From Bacillota bacterium (GTDB lineage Bacteria > Bacillota > Clostridia > Lachnospirales > Lachnospiraceae), in NCBI GenBank assembly GCA_023414355.1, contig JAEZOB010000003.1, positions 62,001 to 126,000 of the forward strand: 64,000 bases of DNA. The letters are read 5' to 3'. Each line of letters opens with the position of its first letter. Positions within the stretch are counted from its first letter, which is position 1. The notes beneath the pieces are model-generated. The model saw nothing but the letters and a program-made list of their open reading frames with translations, was not told the origin of the DNA and did not search any database. Both the position numbers and the translations under genes were made by a program. This document shows positions 1 through 8,944 of the stretch, in pieces.

Positions 1-859
1 AGCGTTTAAACATTTTCGAGAAGTAGCTTGGACTGGGAAAGCCGCAGCGGACGCAGATCTCGGTAATACTTAAGCCGGTGTCGGTCAGAAGCTGTGCCGA
101 AGTGGAAATACGGTATTTGATCAGATACTGCATCGGTGAGACGCCGAGAAATTCATGAAAGGAACGCAGGCATTCGCGGGTACTGACATTCACACTGTCT
201 GCAATATGCTTTAGTTCTAACGTTTCAGGGTAATGCTGATGAATATAATTCAGCATTACCTTGATTCTATTTGTCTCGGGTTGACCTTCCGATGTCTGAT
301 CGGAGAGAAACTTTCTGTTATCTTTCACAATTTGCATACATGCATCAGTCAATATGCTTCGAACCATGAATTCATAACCGTAGTCCTCGGTCTGGGTGAG
401 GTCATAAGCTTTTTCGATCGCTTCTAAAACCATTCTCTGCCATTCTATGCCCGGCTTAAGGGTACAACACGGTAATTCTTCGCAGGAGGTGAGAGGGAGA
501 ATATATTTCTGCATAAAGATATTGTCCATGGAGCCGGTGAGCAGACTAGGATGGAATACGAAGGAATGCAGGATACAATGATCTGTACTTGTTCCATGCC
601 CCGAGTGAAGCACATTGGAATTGATGAAAATACCTTCTCCTGCCTTCAGGATATAATTAGTTTGTCCAATCGTAATCCGAGCCTCCCCTTGATGAATTAG
701 AATCAGTTCCAGCTCCTCATGCCAATGCCAGGCAACATTCCAGTTGGCACTGTTATCAATATAAGTATCATAGCAGCCGCAGGGAAACATCGGCGTTCCA
801 TGTGGATTAAGCTCTTGCATCTTATCATTTACAACGATAGAGCAGGGTAGTATTGCCAT
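1..859 (-). CDS. AraC-family regulator, C-terminus cut by window edge
   Basis: Reading the minus strand from an ATG at 859 gives 286 open codons that run off the left edge. The start follows GGAAGTGATT. Residues about 15-130 look like a cupin-type sensor (WHWHEELELILIHQGEA, then a Gly-rich beta segment). The last ~85 residues are an AraC double helix-turn-helix, ending in CGFPSPSYFSKMFKR, the usual second recognition helix, so only a few residues are missing. It is divergent from the MFS gene at 1019 and their promoters overlap, so it probably controls that operon in response to a small ligand such as a sugar. The ligand cannot be read from the sequence. Confidence 0.9.
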   Translation of the reverse strand, partial: MAILPCSIVVNDKMQELNPHGTPMFPCGCYDTYIDNSANWNVAWHWHEELELILIHQGEARITIGQTNYILKAGEGIFINSNVLHSGHGTSTDHCILHSFVFHPSLLTGSMDNIFMQKYILPLTSCEELPCCTLKPGIEWQRMVLEAIEKAYDLTQTEDYGYEFMVRSILTDACMQIVKDNRKFLSDQTSEGQPETNRIKVMLNYIHQHYPETLELKHIADSVNVSTRECLRSFHEFLGVSPMQYLIKYRISTSAQLLTDTGLSITEICVRCGFPSPSYFSKMFKR

Positions 860-907
860 ATAATCACTTCCTTTTGACTTTAATCTACTATATGTCTCTT
901 TTGTTAT

Positions 908-936
908 ATTATATGACTTTTTTGTTATTGATGTAA
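908..936 (-). promoter_or_regulatory. Promoter of the AraC gene
   Basis: On the minus strand TTACAT (931-936), a 17-bp spacer and TATAAT (908-913). Its -35 box overlaps the -35 box of the opposing promoter at 928-956, so the two directions probably compete or are co-regulated. Confidence 0.55.
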
Positions 937-956
937 AGTGTTTTTGGCTGTATTAT
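928..956 (+). promoter_or_regulatory. Promoter of the MFS-phosphatase-deaminase operon
   Basis: TTGATG (928-933), 17-bp spacer, TATTAT (951-956), 63 bp upstream of the MFS start codon. It lies between the divergent genes, where the AraC protein would be expected to bind. Confidence 0.55.
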
Positions 957-1018
957 TATATTAAGTTAAGTGAATTGGGATTACATAATTTAAATAATAT
1001 TCTAAAGAGAGGTGTCTT

Positions 1019-2218
1019 ATGTTTACAATATTACTAGTTATTATCTACATTGCGTTCATCAGTCTTGGTCTTCCAGACGCAATGCTTGGTTCGGTATGGC
1101 CTGTCATGCACGGAGAGTTGAACGTGCCTGTGTCCTTTGCGGGGATCGTATCAATGATAATTGCAGGTGGAACGATCATTTCAAGCCTGTTCAGCCATAA
1201 AGTAATTCATAAACTGGGTACCGGAAAAGTAACAGCGATCAGCGTTGCTATGACTGCGGTTGCTTTGTTTGGCTTTTCAATATCGAATTCTTTTCTGATG
1301 ATCTGTCTTTGGTCAATACCTATGGGTCTTGGAGCCGGAAGTGTGGATGCAGCTCTGAATAACTTTGTAGCACTTCACTATAAGTCCAGACATATGAGCT
1401 GGTTGCATTGCTTCTGGGGAGTCGGAGCAACGCTGGGTCCCTATATCATGGGTTATTTTTTAAGTGGAGGTCAGACCTGGAATACCGGTTACCGAACCAT
1501 ATCCTTGCTACAAATTGCACTAACCGCTATTTTGATCTTCTCGCTACCGTTATGGCGAAAAGCAACAACAGCACCCGAAGGAGAGGAGCATAAGCATAAA
1601 AGTCTGCCGATGAAGGAGTTGGTTAGGTTGCCCGGTGCAATGCCTACTTTGACAGCCTTCTTCTGCTATTGTGCATTGGAAACCACCACTGGTCTTTGGG
1701 CTGCCAGCTATATGGTGCTGAATCGTGGAATGTCAGTGGAGACAGCAGCAAAATGGGCATCCTTGTATTATCTTGGTATTACTGCCGGTAGATTCCTCAG
1801 TGGCTTTATTACCTTCAAGCTGAACGATAAGTCAATGATCCGCCTGGGACAGGGACTTACGGTAATTGGAATATTGATGCTGCTCCTTCCTTTTGGGAAT
1901 CTGATTATGTGTATTGGTTTTATCATAATCGGATTAGGATGTGCACCAATCTATCCCTGCGTCATACATCAGACCCCGATTAAATTCGGTGCTGACGTAT
2001 CCCAGGCTATGATTGGAATGCAGATGGCATGTGCTTATACAGGCTCGACGTTTATGCCACCGTTCTTCGGATTGTTGGTAGATTTGATCGATATTAAGCT
2101 ATATCCCTTCTACCTTATCTTCTTTGTAGTCATGATGATTGTCATGATGGAGAAATTGAATCATACTCATACCATCGGTGAAAAGCTTACATCAGCAGCG
2201 GTAACGCAGGGAAAATAA
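1019..2218 (+). CDS. MFS transporter
   Basis: A 399-residue polytopic membrane protein with about 12 hydrophobic segments and the N-terminal GLPDAMLGSVWP segment seen in fucose-permease-like members of the major facilitator superfamily. It would move a small solute across the cytoplasmic membrane. The start follows AGAGAGG. It is the first gene of a probable operon with a PHP phosphatase (13 bp downstream) and a deaminase-like gene, and is divergent from a cupin-type AraC regulator, which suggests regulated uptake of a sugar or nucleoside-like compound. Substrate and direction are not determined. Confidence 0.85.
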   Translation: MFTILLVIIYIAFISLGLPDAMLGSVWPVMHGELNVPVSFAGIVSMIIAGGTIISSLFSHKVIHKLGTGKVTAISVAMTAVALFGFSISNSFLMICLWSIPMGLGAGSVDAALNNFVALHYKSRHMSWLHCFWGVGATLGPYIMGYFLSGGQTWNTGYRTISLLQIALTAILIFSLPLWRKATTAPEGEEHKHKSLPMKELVRLPGAMPTLTAFFCYCALETTTGLWAASYMVLNRGMSVETAAKWASLYYLGITAGRFLSGFITFKLNDKSMIRLGQGLTVIGILMLLLPFGNLIMCIGFIIIGLGCAPIYPCVIHQTPIKFGADVSQAMIGMQMACAYTGSTFMPPFFGLLVDLIDIKLYPFYLIFFVVMMIVMMEKLNHTHTIGEKLTSAAVTQGK

Positions 2219-2231
2219 GGAGGAAGCTTAC

Positions 2232-3017
2232 ATGCTGGCAGACTATCATCTTCATACAAGCTTTAGTGATGATTCTGTATTTCCTATGGAGGAATCAATA
2301 AAGCAGGCAATTGCTCTTGGGATACAGGAGGTTTGCTATACTGAGCATATTGATTACGGGGTTAAAACGGAGCTTAATTGTGATTGCGAAGCTTATTGGA
2401 AGGAAATCAGACGATGCAGGGAGCTTTTCGGGCAGCAGATTACCATCAAGGGCGGAATGGAGTTCGGTATTCAGACCGGAACAGTCTCTGTGTTCAAAAG
2501 GACCTTTCAGAAGTATCCCTTTGATTTTATTATTTTCTCCTGCCATCAGGTGGATAATATGGAATTCTGGAATGAGTGCTTCCAACAGGGAAGAAGCCAG
2601 AAGGAATATCAGGAAAGATATTACGAGGAAATCCTCAAGGTAATGCATCTCTATGAAGACTTCAGTGTATTGGGGCATCTTGATCTAATCCGTCGGTATG
2701 ATCCGATGGGGGAATACCCCTTTCATAAAGTTCAGGATATCATTGAAGAGATACTAAGGACTGTGATTAAAATGGGAAAAGGAATTGAAGTAAATACTTG
2801 CGGATATCGGTATGGATTAAAGGATGTATCCCCTTCGGTCCGCGTCCTGAAAATGTACAGTGAGTTCGGAGGAGAAATATTAACGATCGGCTCTGATGCT
2901 CATAAAAAGGAGGATGTGGGATGTCGGCTTGCCGATACGAAAAGTCTGTTGAAGGATCTGGGATTTCAATACTTCTGTACCTTTGATCATATGAAGCCGA
3001 TATTCCATGCGCTGTAA
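2232..3017 (+). CDS. PHP-domain phosphatase, histidinol-phosphatase (HisJ/HisK) family
   Basis: A 261-residue PHP-fold metal hydrolase. Metal-ligand motifs are visible in order: DYHLHTSFSDDS at residues 3-14, YTEHIDYG near 37, GGMEFG near 75, FSCHQVDN near 103, LGHLDLIRRYD near 147 and GSDAHKKEDVG near 223. The family removes phosphate from L-histidinol phosphate, but stand-alone members act on other phosphoesters. Here no his genes are nearby; the neighbours are a transporter and a deaminase-like gene, so a role in salvage or catabolism is as likely as histidine synthesis. The start has AGGAGGAAGC upstream. Length is normal for the family. Confidence 0.8.
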   Translation: MLADYHLHTSFSDDSVFPMEESIKQAIALGIQEVCYTEHIDYGVKTELNCDCEAYWKEIRRCRELFGQQITIKGGMEFGIQTGTVSVFKRTFQKYPFDFIIFSCHQVDNMEFWNECFQQGRSQKEYQERYYEEILKVMHLYEDFSVLGHLDLIRRYDPMGEYPFHKVQDIIEEILRTVIKMGKGIEVNTCGYRYGLKDVSPSVRVLKMYSEFGGEILTIGSDAHKKEDVGCRLADTKSLLKDLGFQYFCTFDHMKPIFHAL

Positions 3018-3085
3018 AGCCTGGTGTTATTTTCGAAGCAGATATGTCATCATAAATGACAGAATGAATTACGGGAGGAACAGGC

Positions 3086-3460
3086 ATGGAGTTTGATGAA
3101 CTGATTAGAAGCGCGGAAGCAACACTTAATCCAAGGCAGTTGTCCGACAGTTCTTTTGCCGGATCGGTAGCGGCTGCCTTGCTTACGGATCGGGGAAATG
3201 TATATCAAGGAGTATGTATTGACACTCCCTGTTCCATGGGATTTTGCGCGGAGCATGCTGCTATTGCAGCCATGATAACGGCAGGCGAGTGCAGAGTAGT
3301 GAAATTGGTTGCAGTCAGCCATGAAAGCGGGATAGTGCCACCATGCGGAAGATGCAGAGAGTTTCTATACCAGATCAATCATGATAATCTTGGTTGTGAG
3401 ATTAGACTAAAGAACCGAATTGCAGCACTGGAGGAGTTGTTGCCGGAACGCTGGGACTAG
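3086..3460 (+). CDS. Cytidine deaminase-like protein
   Basis: A 124-residue zinc deaminase of the small tetrameric CDA/blasticidin-S-deaminase type. The signature CAEHAAIAAM (Cys ligand, catalytic Glu) and PCGRCREF (two more Cys ligands) are both intact, so an active hydrolytic deaminase is expected. The family deaminates cytidine or related nucleosides in the cytoplasm. The start follows GGGAGGAACAGGC. It lies 68 bp after the phosphatase and before a terminator, so it is probably the last gene of the MFS operon. The divergence from housekeeping Cdd and the association with a transporter leave the substrate open. Confidence 0.8.
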   Translation: MEFDELIRSAEATLNPRQLSDSSFAGSVAAALLTDRGNVYQGVCIDTPCSMGFCAEHAAIAAMITAGECRVVKLVAVSHESGIVPPCGRCREFLYQINHDNLGCEIRLKNRIAALEELLPERWD

Positions 3461-3501
3461 AAAGAAAACAGATATATTGTATACTTAATCAATAAGACAA
3501 T

Positions 3502-3534
3502 TCTGTCCGGGAGACTTTTTCGGGCAGATTTTTT
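3502..3534 (+). terminator. Rho-independent terminator
   Basis: Hairpin TCTGTCCG/CGGGCAGA with a short loop, followed by a run of six T at 3529-3534. It ends the operon that finishes with the deaminase gene. Confidence 0.85.
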
Positions 3535-3604
3535 ATGTAATAGGAAATGGCACCCTATTACTTAAAATGCTTTCATTGGAAAATAAAATATTGAAAAATA
3601 GTGC

Positions 3605-3633
3605 TTGACAGAAGAAGGAAACTGTTATATCCT
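3605..3633 (+). promoter_or_regulatory. Promoter of the TetR-exporter operon
   Basis: Consensus TTGACA (3605-3610), 17-bp spacer and TATCCT (3628-3633). The predicted transcription start falls at about 3640, immediately before the operator at 3641-3655. Confidence 0.7.
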
Positions 3634-3640
3634 TTCAATA

Positions 3641-3655
3641 GACCGACGGTCGGTC
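3641..3655 (+). promoter_or_regulatory. TetR-type operator
   Basis: Perfect inverted repeat GACCGAC-G-GTCGGTC, starting at the predicted transcription start site and 16 bp before the TetR start codon. The size and position are typical of an autoregulatory TetR site that blocks initiation. Confidence 0.8.
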
Positions 3656-3671
3656 GATTAGGAGGTTATCT

Positions 3672-4295
3672 ATGAGGAGCATAAAATCAGCAGAAGATCG
3701 CAGGAATGAAATTCTTGATACTGCAGAGGAACTTTTTGCATATCAAGGCTATGACAGCACTAGTGTGCAACAGATCCTTGATAAAATAGGAATTGCCAAA
3801 GGAACCTTCTATTATCACTTCAAGTCCAAGGAAGAGGTAATGGATGGTATTATTGACAGGATTAACAACAAGTTGTTAGCAGCAGCACGTCAAGTTTTGG
3901 ATAATAAGGAGCTGACAGTACATGAGAAGATATTTCAAGCAATTATGTCACTGAAGCTGGATACACCAATCAGCGATGAAATCATAGCTGAACTTAATAA
4001 ACCTCAGAATGCCCTGATGCATCAGAAAATTCTGACAGTGATGATCAAGAAAGTGACACCAATTCTTGCAGAGATTGTGAAAGAAGGAATCGAGCAAGGA
4101 ATATTTCATACACCCTACCCCTATGAAAGTTCAGAGATGCTGATTACTTATACACAGGTAATTTTCGATGATGCATTGTTCACTTTGACGATGGAGGAGC
4201 AGGGTGCAAGGATTATGGCATTCATTCATATCATGGAATGTATGTTTCAAGTGGAGCCGGGGAGCTTTTCGTATGTGACGCGACTGTTTTGCTAG
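3672..4295 (+). CDS. TetR-family regulator
   Basis: A 207-residue regulator. Residues about 11-57 are a TetR helix-turn-helix (ILDTAEELFAYQGYDST, then IGIAKGTFYYHFKSKEE); the remainder is a helical ligand-binding domain with no recognisable specificity. It starts after GGAGGTTATCT, directly downstream of a perfect 15-bp operator that overlaps its own transcription start, so it is almost certainly autoregulated. It is followed by an MFS exporter and ABC exporter genes in the same orientation, and most likely acts as a drug- or lipophile-sensing repressor of those pumps. Confidence 0.9.
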   Translation: MRSIKSAEDRRNEILDTAEELFAYQGYDSTSVQQILDKIGIAKGTFYYHFKSKEEVMDGIIDRINNKLLAAARQVLDNKELTVHEKIFQAIMSLKLDTPISDEIIAELNKPQNALMHQKILTVMIKKVTPILAEIVKEGIEQGIFHTPYPYESSEMLITYTQVIFDDALFTLTMEEQGARIMAFIHIMECMFQVEPGSFSYVTRLFC

Positions 4296-4350
4296 TGAAA
4301 ATATGATTGGTAAACTATTGGGGAGTAAAATAGGGTAAAGGAGTAGTGTT

Positions 4351-5667
4351 ATGAATCAAACAGAGAAATCATTTAACAAATTTTTAGTACTATGGTCAGG
4401 GGAGCTGATCTCTGCAATCGGAAGCGGATTGACTTCCTTTGGCCTTGGTGTTTATGTATTTCAATTGACAGGGAAGGCATCCGCAACAGCATTGATTACC
4501 TTGTTGGCATTTCTTCCTTCCATCCTGCTCGGACCTTTTGCAGGAGTTCTGGCAGACAGGTATGACAGAAGGTTGATGATGATTCTTGGCGACAGCTTGT
4601 CCGCACTTGGGTTGGTATTCATACTGATCTGCATGTTGACAGGAGAGGTGAGAATCTGGCAGATCTGTATCGGCGTGATCATAAGCTCAGTGTTTTCCTC
4701 TCTGCTGGATCCGGCCTATAAAGCTACGATCACGGATTTGTTGACAGAGGATCAATACTCCAAGGCAAGTGGTCTTGTGCAAATGGCCGGGTCTTCTAAA
4801 TACCTTATCTCACCGATTGTTGCAGGCTTTCTACTTTCGGTGGCTGACATCAAGCTTTTGCTGATTATCGATATCTGTACCTTTTTCATTACGGTTACGG
4901 CAACTATGATCGTACGAAAGGGTTTACATTCTGTAAGAGCACAAAACACCAACTCCTTTGGCAGAGAGTTTAAGGAAGGATGGCAGGCGGTTATAAAAAA
5001 GAAAGGGGTATTACTTCTGGTTGTTCTTACCTCCATTCTGACCTTCTTCGTAGGTTTTATTCAGCTTCTGTCTACACCGATGCTGTTAGCATTCTCTGAT
5101 GTATCCATGCTCGGAACGGCAGAGACAATCTGCGCATTTGGAATGTTGGTTTCCAGTATTATCATTGGCTTCGTGCCGATGAAGCATGGCTATGTTAAAA
5201 TTCTCTCGGTGTCTTTAATCCTCACAGGATTTTCTATGGTCGCGTTCGGCTTCCGAGAAGATATCATCTTGATTTGTATTTCAGGCTTTCTGTTTTTTGC
5301 TACCCTGCCCTTTGCGAATACATGTATTGATGTACTCATAAGAACGAGTATTGGGAATTCTCTTCAGGGAAGAGCCTGGGCTTTGATAGGAATGATTTCG
5401 CAGTTGGGATATATTGCAGCATATGCCACTTCGGGTTTATTAGCGGATTATATCTTTGTTCCGATGCTTTTGAAGGGCGGATCACTGGAGAATAGTGTAG
5501 GAAGACTGATCGGTACCGGAGGCGGAAGAGGAATAGGTTTCCTTATCATGATTGCAGGATCGTTGTTATCTGTGACTGCAGTCATTCTATACCAAATAAA
5601 ATCAATCAGAGAATTGGAGAAACAGAATGTTCAGGAAAATTATAATGAAAGATATCAAGCGGAGTAA
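4351..5667 (+). CDS. MFS exporter, macrolide-efflux (MefA) type
   Basis: A 438-residue, roughly 12-segment membrane protein. The MFS motif A GVLADRYDRRLMM is at residues 65-77. The overall pattern (FLVLWSGELISAIGSGLTSF at the N-terminus) is that of MefA-like efflux proteins, which export hydrophobic compounds by proton antiport. It lies 55 bp downstream of the TetR gene, and its last 41 bp overlap the ABC permease gene, so the two are translationally coupled. Resistance to a specific compound cannot be inferred from sequence alone. Confidence 0.85.
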   Translation: MNQTEKSFNKFLVLWSGELISAIGSGLTSFGLGVYVFQLTGKASATALITLLAFLPSILLGPFAGVLADRYDRRLMMILGDSLSALGLVFILICMLTGEVRIWQICIGVIISSVFSSLLDPAYKATITDLLTEDQYSKASGLVQMAGSSKYLISPIVAGFLLSVADIKLLLIIDICTFFITVTATMIVRKGLHSVRAQNTNSFGREFKEGWQAVIKKKGVLLLVVLTSILTFFVGFIQLLSTPMLLAFSDVSMLGTAETICAFGMLVSSIIIGFVPMKHGYVKILSVSLILTGFSMVAFGFREDIILICISGFLFFATLPFANTCIDVLIRTSIGNSLQGRAWALIGMISQLGYIAAYATSGLLADYIFVPMLLKGGSLENSVGRLIGTGGGRGIGFLIMIAGSLLSVTAVILYQIKSIRELEKQNVQENYNERYQAE

Positions 5668-7942
5668 GCTGATTTCTATCGCATTATTACTCTTTGTAGC
5701 AGCCGCAGCAGCACTGGTATCAGCAGCAGCTGTGACCACCGTCAATCTGCTGGGGTCCATCGATACTCTGATGACAAAGGCTGCGTCACCTCATTTCATG
5801 CAAATGCACTCAGGTGAACTTGACCTGCAAAGATTGGAGAAATTTGCTGATCATCAGGCTCTTGTCGACCAATGGCAGGTTCTCGAATTTCTAAATATTG
5901 AGAATGATCGTTTTTCCTTCGAAGAGAAAACTCTTGCCGGAAGTGTTCAGGACAACGGTGTTTCTATTCAGAGTAAAAAATTTGATTATCTCCTGGATCT
6001 AGAAGGAAATGTTATTCATACTCGCCAAGGAGAAATCTATTTACCGATCGGTTACCGTCATATGGGCGAAGTCGGAGATACCTTGACAATTTGCGATATT
6101 CCGTTCACGATTGCCGGATATCTACGGGATTCACAGATGAATTCCAGTTTTGCTTCCTCAAAAAGGTTTCTGGTGAATGAAGAGGATTATGCAAAACTGG
6201 AGCAATATGGATCAAAGGAATACCTCATCGAATTTCTTGTACAGGACATGTCAAAAATAGGTGAGCTGGAGGCTGCTTATACGAAAGCCGGACTGGAAGC
6301 CAACGGACCGGCAGTCACTTATCCCCTGTTCCGGATGATCAATGCCTTATCGGATGGTATCATGATTGCAATTCTTCTTCTTGTCAGTCTATTGATGATC
6401 ACGATTGCATTCTTGTGTATTCGCCTCACTTTATTAACTAAGATAGAAGACGATTACAGAGAGATCGGTATCATGAAGGCAATCGGTCTTAGCAATCAAG
6501 ATATCAGAAAGGTATATCTTGGTAAGTACATCACGATCGCAGGGCTTGGAAGCCTGCTTGGACTTGTGCTTATGCTACTGTTTCAGGATTCCCTCCTGCA
6601 GAATATCAGGTTGAACATGGGAGAAAGTCAGAATACATATCCAGCCTATCTTTTTGGCATTCTTGGAGTATTAGGGATCTTCCTTCTCGTAATGATCTAT
6701 GTGAGAGGAATCCTAAAGCGCTTTCGTAAAATTTCTGCCGCAGTTGCAATTCGATCCAGATATGCGGACAATACGGCAGGAAAAGCAGGGCATCTGAAGC
6801 TGTCACGAAGTGCCTGGATCAATACAAATGTGTATCTTGGCGCGAAAGATGTGTTAACGAGACCGAAGCTTTATCTTACGATGATAATTATACTGACACT
6901 GGCATCCTTCATCATTATCGTGCCTCAGAATCTGTATAGTACGATCTCTTCCAAAAGCTTCATGACCTACATGGGGGTTGGAGAATGTGATATGAGATTT
7001 GATTTACAGCAGTTGGAGCAAATGGATGTAAAGGCGCAGGAGATCCTGACAGCTTTAAAACAGGATCCAGAGGTTGAGCGTGCTGCAATTTATGAGACTC
7101 ATACCTATAGTACGATCAATGCAGAAGGAAATTATGAAAATATCAAGGTGGAGCATGGAGATGGCAGCATATTTCCGATTAGCTATCAGGCAGGAAAAGC
7201 TCCGGAACGTGAGGATGAGCTTGCACTTTCCTCAATCAATGCAAAAGAGCTCGGGAAAGAAATCGGTGATCAAATTACCCTGATTATGGATGAAAATGAG
7301 TTTTCGATGACCGTATGTGGTATCTATTCAGATATTACCAATGGTGGAAAAACTGCAAAAGCTGCATTTCAAAATAGTGATAAAAATGTGATGTGGTATT
7401 TGATCAATGTAGATTTTGTAAAAGGAATATCAGTACAATCAAAAGTTGCATCCTACGGCAGCCTTTTCCCGGGGATTAAAGTGTCCGCAGTCAGTGACTA
7501 TGTAGCACAGACAATGGGGGGAGGAATACAGTCTTTGAAATATGCCTCAATATTTGCGATGGCAGTTGCAATATTCATCTCGGTCCTGGTCACAGCTCTG
7601 TTTATGAAGATGCTGATTGCCAAGGACAGCTATCCTATCGCGGTAATGAAGGGACTTGGATTTACAGACCGAGACGTGACAAAACAGTATATTACACGCG
7701 CATTCATTGTACTGATCATTGGTATACTGCTTGGCGCAATATTATCCAATACACTGGGAGAAGTTCTTGCAGGCTCATTACTAGCTATGCTTGGAGCAGG
7801 ACGATTGAATTTTATCATAGATCCGGTGAAGGCATATCTGCTATGCCCCTTGATTTTAACAGGAAGTGTTCTGATCGCAACACTCCTTTCCACATCCTCA
7901 GCCGGCAAGATTAATATTATCAGTCATACCAAAGAAAATTAG
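5627..7942 (+). CDS. ABC transporter permease, double FtsX-domain type
   Basis: A 771-residue membrane protein of the FtsX/MacB permease superfamily. There is one N-terminal transmembrane helix (about 13-37), a large extracytoplasmic domain, a helix bundle near 240-360, a second extracytoplasmic domain near 420-630, and a C-terminal bundle near 645-755. Each bundle has the FtsX-type sequence around EIGIMKAIGLS or YPIAVMKGLG. Such proteins export peptides, antibiotics or lipids, or transmit ATP hydrolysis mechanically. The ATG at 5627 has GGAG seven bases upstream and overlaps the MFS gene by 41 bp. The matching ATPase follows at 8040. Confidence 0.85.
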   Translation: MFRKIIMKDIKRSKLISIALLLFVAAAAALVSAAAVTTVNLLGSIDTLMTKAASPHFMQMHSGELDLQRLEKFADHQALVDQWQVLEFLNIENDRFSFEEKTLAGSVQDNGVSIQSKKFDYLLDLEGNVIHTRQGEIYLPIGYRHMGEVGDTLTICDIPFTIAGYLRDSQMNSSFASSKRFLVNEEDYAKLEQYGSKEYLIEFLVQDMSKIGELEAAYTKAGLEANGPAVTYPLFRMINALSDGIMIAILLLVSLLMITIAFLCIRLTLLTKIEDDYREIGIMKAIGLSNQDIRKVYLGKYITIAGLGSLLGLVLMLLFQDSLLQNIRLNMGESQNTYPAYLFGILGVLGIFLLVMIYVRGILKRFRKISAAVAIRSRYADNTAGKAGHLKLSRSAWINTNVYLGAKDVLTRPKLYLTMIIILTLASFIIIVPQNLYSTISSKSFMTYMGVGECDMRFDLQQLEQMDVKAQEILTALKQDPEVERAAIYETHTYSTINAEGNYENIKVEHGDGSIFPISYQAGKAPEREDELALSSINAKELGKEIGDQITLIMDENEFSMTVCGIYSDITNGGKTAKAAFQNSDKNVMWYLINVDFVKGISVQSKVASYGSLFPGIKVSAVSDYVAQTMGGGIQSLKYASIFAMAVAIFISVLVTALFMKMLIAKDSYPIAVMKGLGFTDRDVTKQYITRAFIVLIIGILLGAILSNTLGEVLAGSLLAMLGAGRLNFIIDPVKAYLLCPLILTGSVLIATLLSTSSAGKINIISHTKEN

Positions 7943-7945
7943 GGA

Positions 7946-8000
7946 AGTGTGAAAATAATTCTGGAGAAACCAGAATTATCCTGAAAAGTATCTTCACACT
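7946..8000 (+). other. Intercistronic stem-loop between permease and ATPase
   Basis: A perfect 10-bp hairpin (7955-7964 pairing with 7970-7979, loop AGAAA) sits inside a second inverted repeat AGTGTGAA/TTCACACT (7946-7953 with 7993-8000). No T-run follows, so it is not an ordinary terminator. It may set the relative expression of the two ABC genes by mRNA processing or partial attenuation. Confidence 0.5.
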
Positions 8001-8039
8001 ATCAAGGAACTGCAAATAAGTGCAGGAAAGGAAATTAAT

Positions 8040-8798
8040 ATGAAGACAATTTTATATGCTGATTCTATAGTAAAGAGTTTTTCTGATGACGGAGAAAAGA
8101 GAGATGTGATTAAAAATGTTAGTCTTAAGATAGAGGAAGGAGAGTTTGTGTCAGTCATGGGACCCTCAGGCTCCGGCAAATCAACTCTTCTGTTCTGTAT
8201 CAGCGGCATGGAACAGGTGGATAGCGGAAGTATTCAACTTGGAGAAAATGAATTAACAGCCGCTGATGATAAGAAGCTTTCTGATCTCAGAAGAACGGAT
8301 ATGGGTTTTGTATTTCAGCAACCCAGTCTGTTGAAAAATCTTAATCTTCTCGATAACATACTGCTTACAGCAATGCGAACGGACCGAAAGAATGCTGCAG
8401 GGCATATAAACAGGGCTAAGGAACTGATGAAAAGGACTGGAATACTGGAGCTTGCAGATAGGGATATTACAAAGGTATCCGGTGGGCAGCTTCAGAGAGC
8501 GGGAATATGTCGAGCTATGATGAATCAACCGAAAATCATCTTCGGAGATGAACCTACCGGAGCATTGAACTCTGTTGCAGCTCAGGAAATTATGGAGTTG
8601 TTTTCTGAGATTAATTCCGAGGGAACAGCAGTTATGCTGGTAACCCATGATGCAAAGATTGCGGCTCGAACAGAGCGTATCCTATATATGAAGGATGGAG
8701 AGATTATATCTGAACGTAAGTTTTCTAAGTCCGGACAATCTGATTCTGTCAGCAGAATTAACCTGATCCTTGAGGATATGCAACAGCTGGGAATATAA
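8040..8798 (+). CDS. ABC transporter ATP-binding protein, MacB/LolD type
   Basis: A 252-residue ATPase. Walker A GPSGSGKST is at residues 41-49, a Q-loop at FVFQQP near 93, the signature is the slightly altered VSGGQLQRAG near 148, and Walker B IIFGDEPTGAL lies near 167, followed by the H-loop VTHD. It would energise the double FtsX permease upstream. The two genes are separated by 97 bp containing a stem-loop. The full set TetR-MFS-permease-ATPase looks like one detoxification or peptide-export operon. Substrate unknown. Confidence 0.9.
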   Translation: MKTILYADSIVKSFSDDGEKRDVIKNVSLKIEEGEFVSVMGPSGSGKSTLLFCISGMEQVDSGSIQLGENELTAADDKKLSDLRRTDMGFVFQQPSLLKNLNLLDNILLTAMRTDRKNAAGHINRAKELMKRTGILELADRDITKVSGGQLQRAGICRAMMNQPKIIFGDEPTGALNSVAAQEIMELFSEINSEGTAVMLVTHDAKIAARTERILYMKDGEIISERKFSKSGQSDSVSRINLILEDMQQLGI

Positions 8799-8898
8799 GT
8801 CGGGATGAGAACAAAAGAAAAAGGGATCAGAATAGAAAAATTAAAATGAAATAATAGAGACAGATGATACATGAATGAAAGAAGATAGCATGCAGGAA

Positions 8899-8936
8899 CA
8901 CCAGGTCAAATATATTGTAATAAATAATACCTGGTG
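8899..8936 (+). promoter_or_regulatory. Inverted repeat covering the ribosome binding site of the deacetylase gene
   Basis: Perfect 8-bp repeat CACCAGGT (8899-8906) and ACCTGGTG (8929-8936). The right arm contains the start of the GGTGGAG ribosome binding site for the gene at 8945, so the folded mRNA would hide it. It could instead be a protein operator. Confidence 0.45.
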
Positions 8937-8944
8937 GAGTATTT

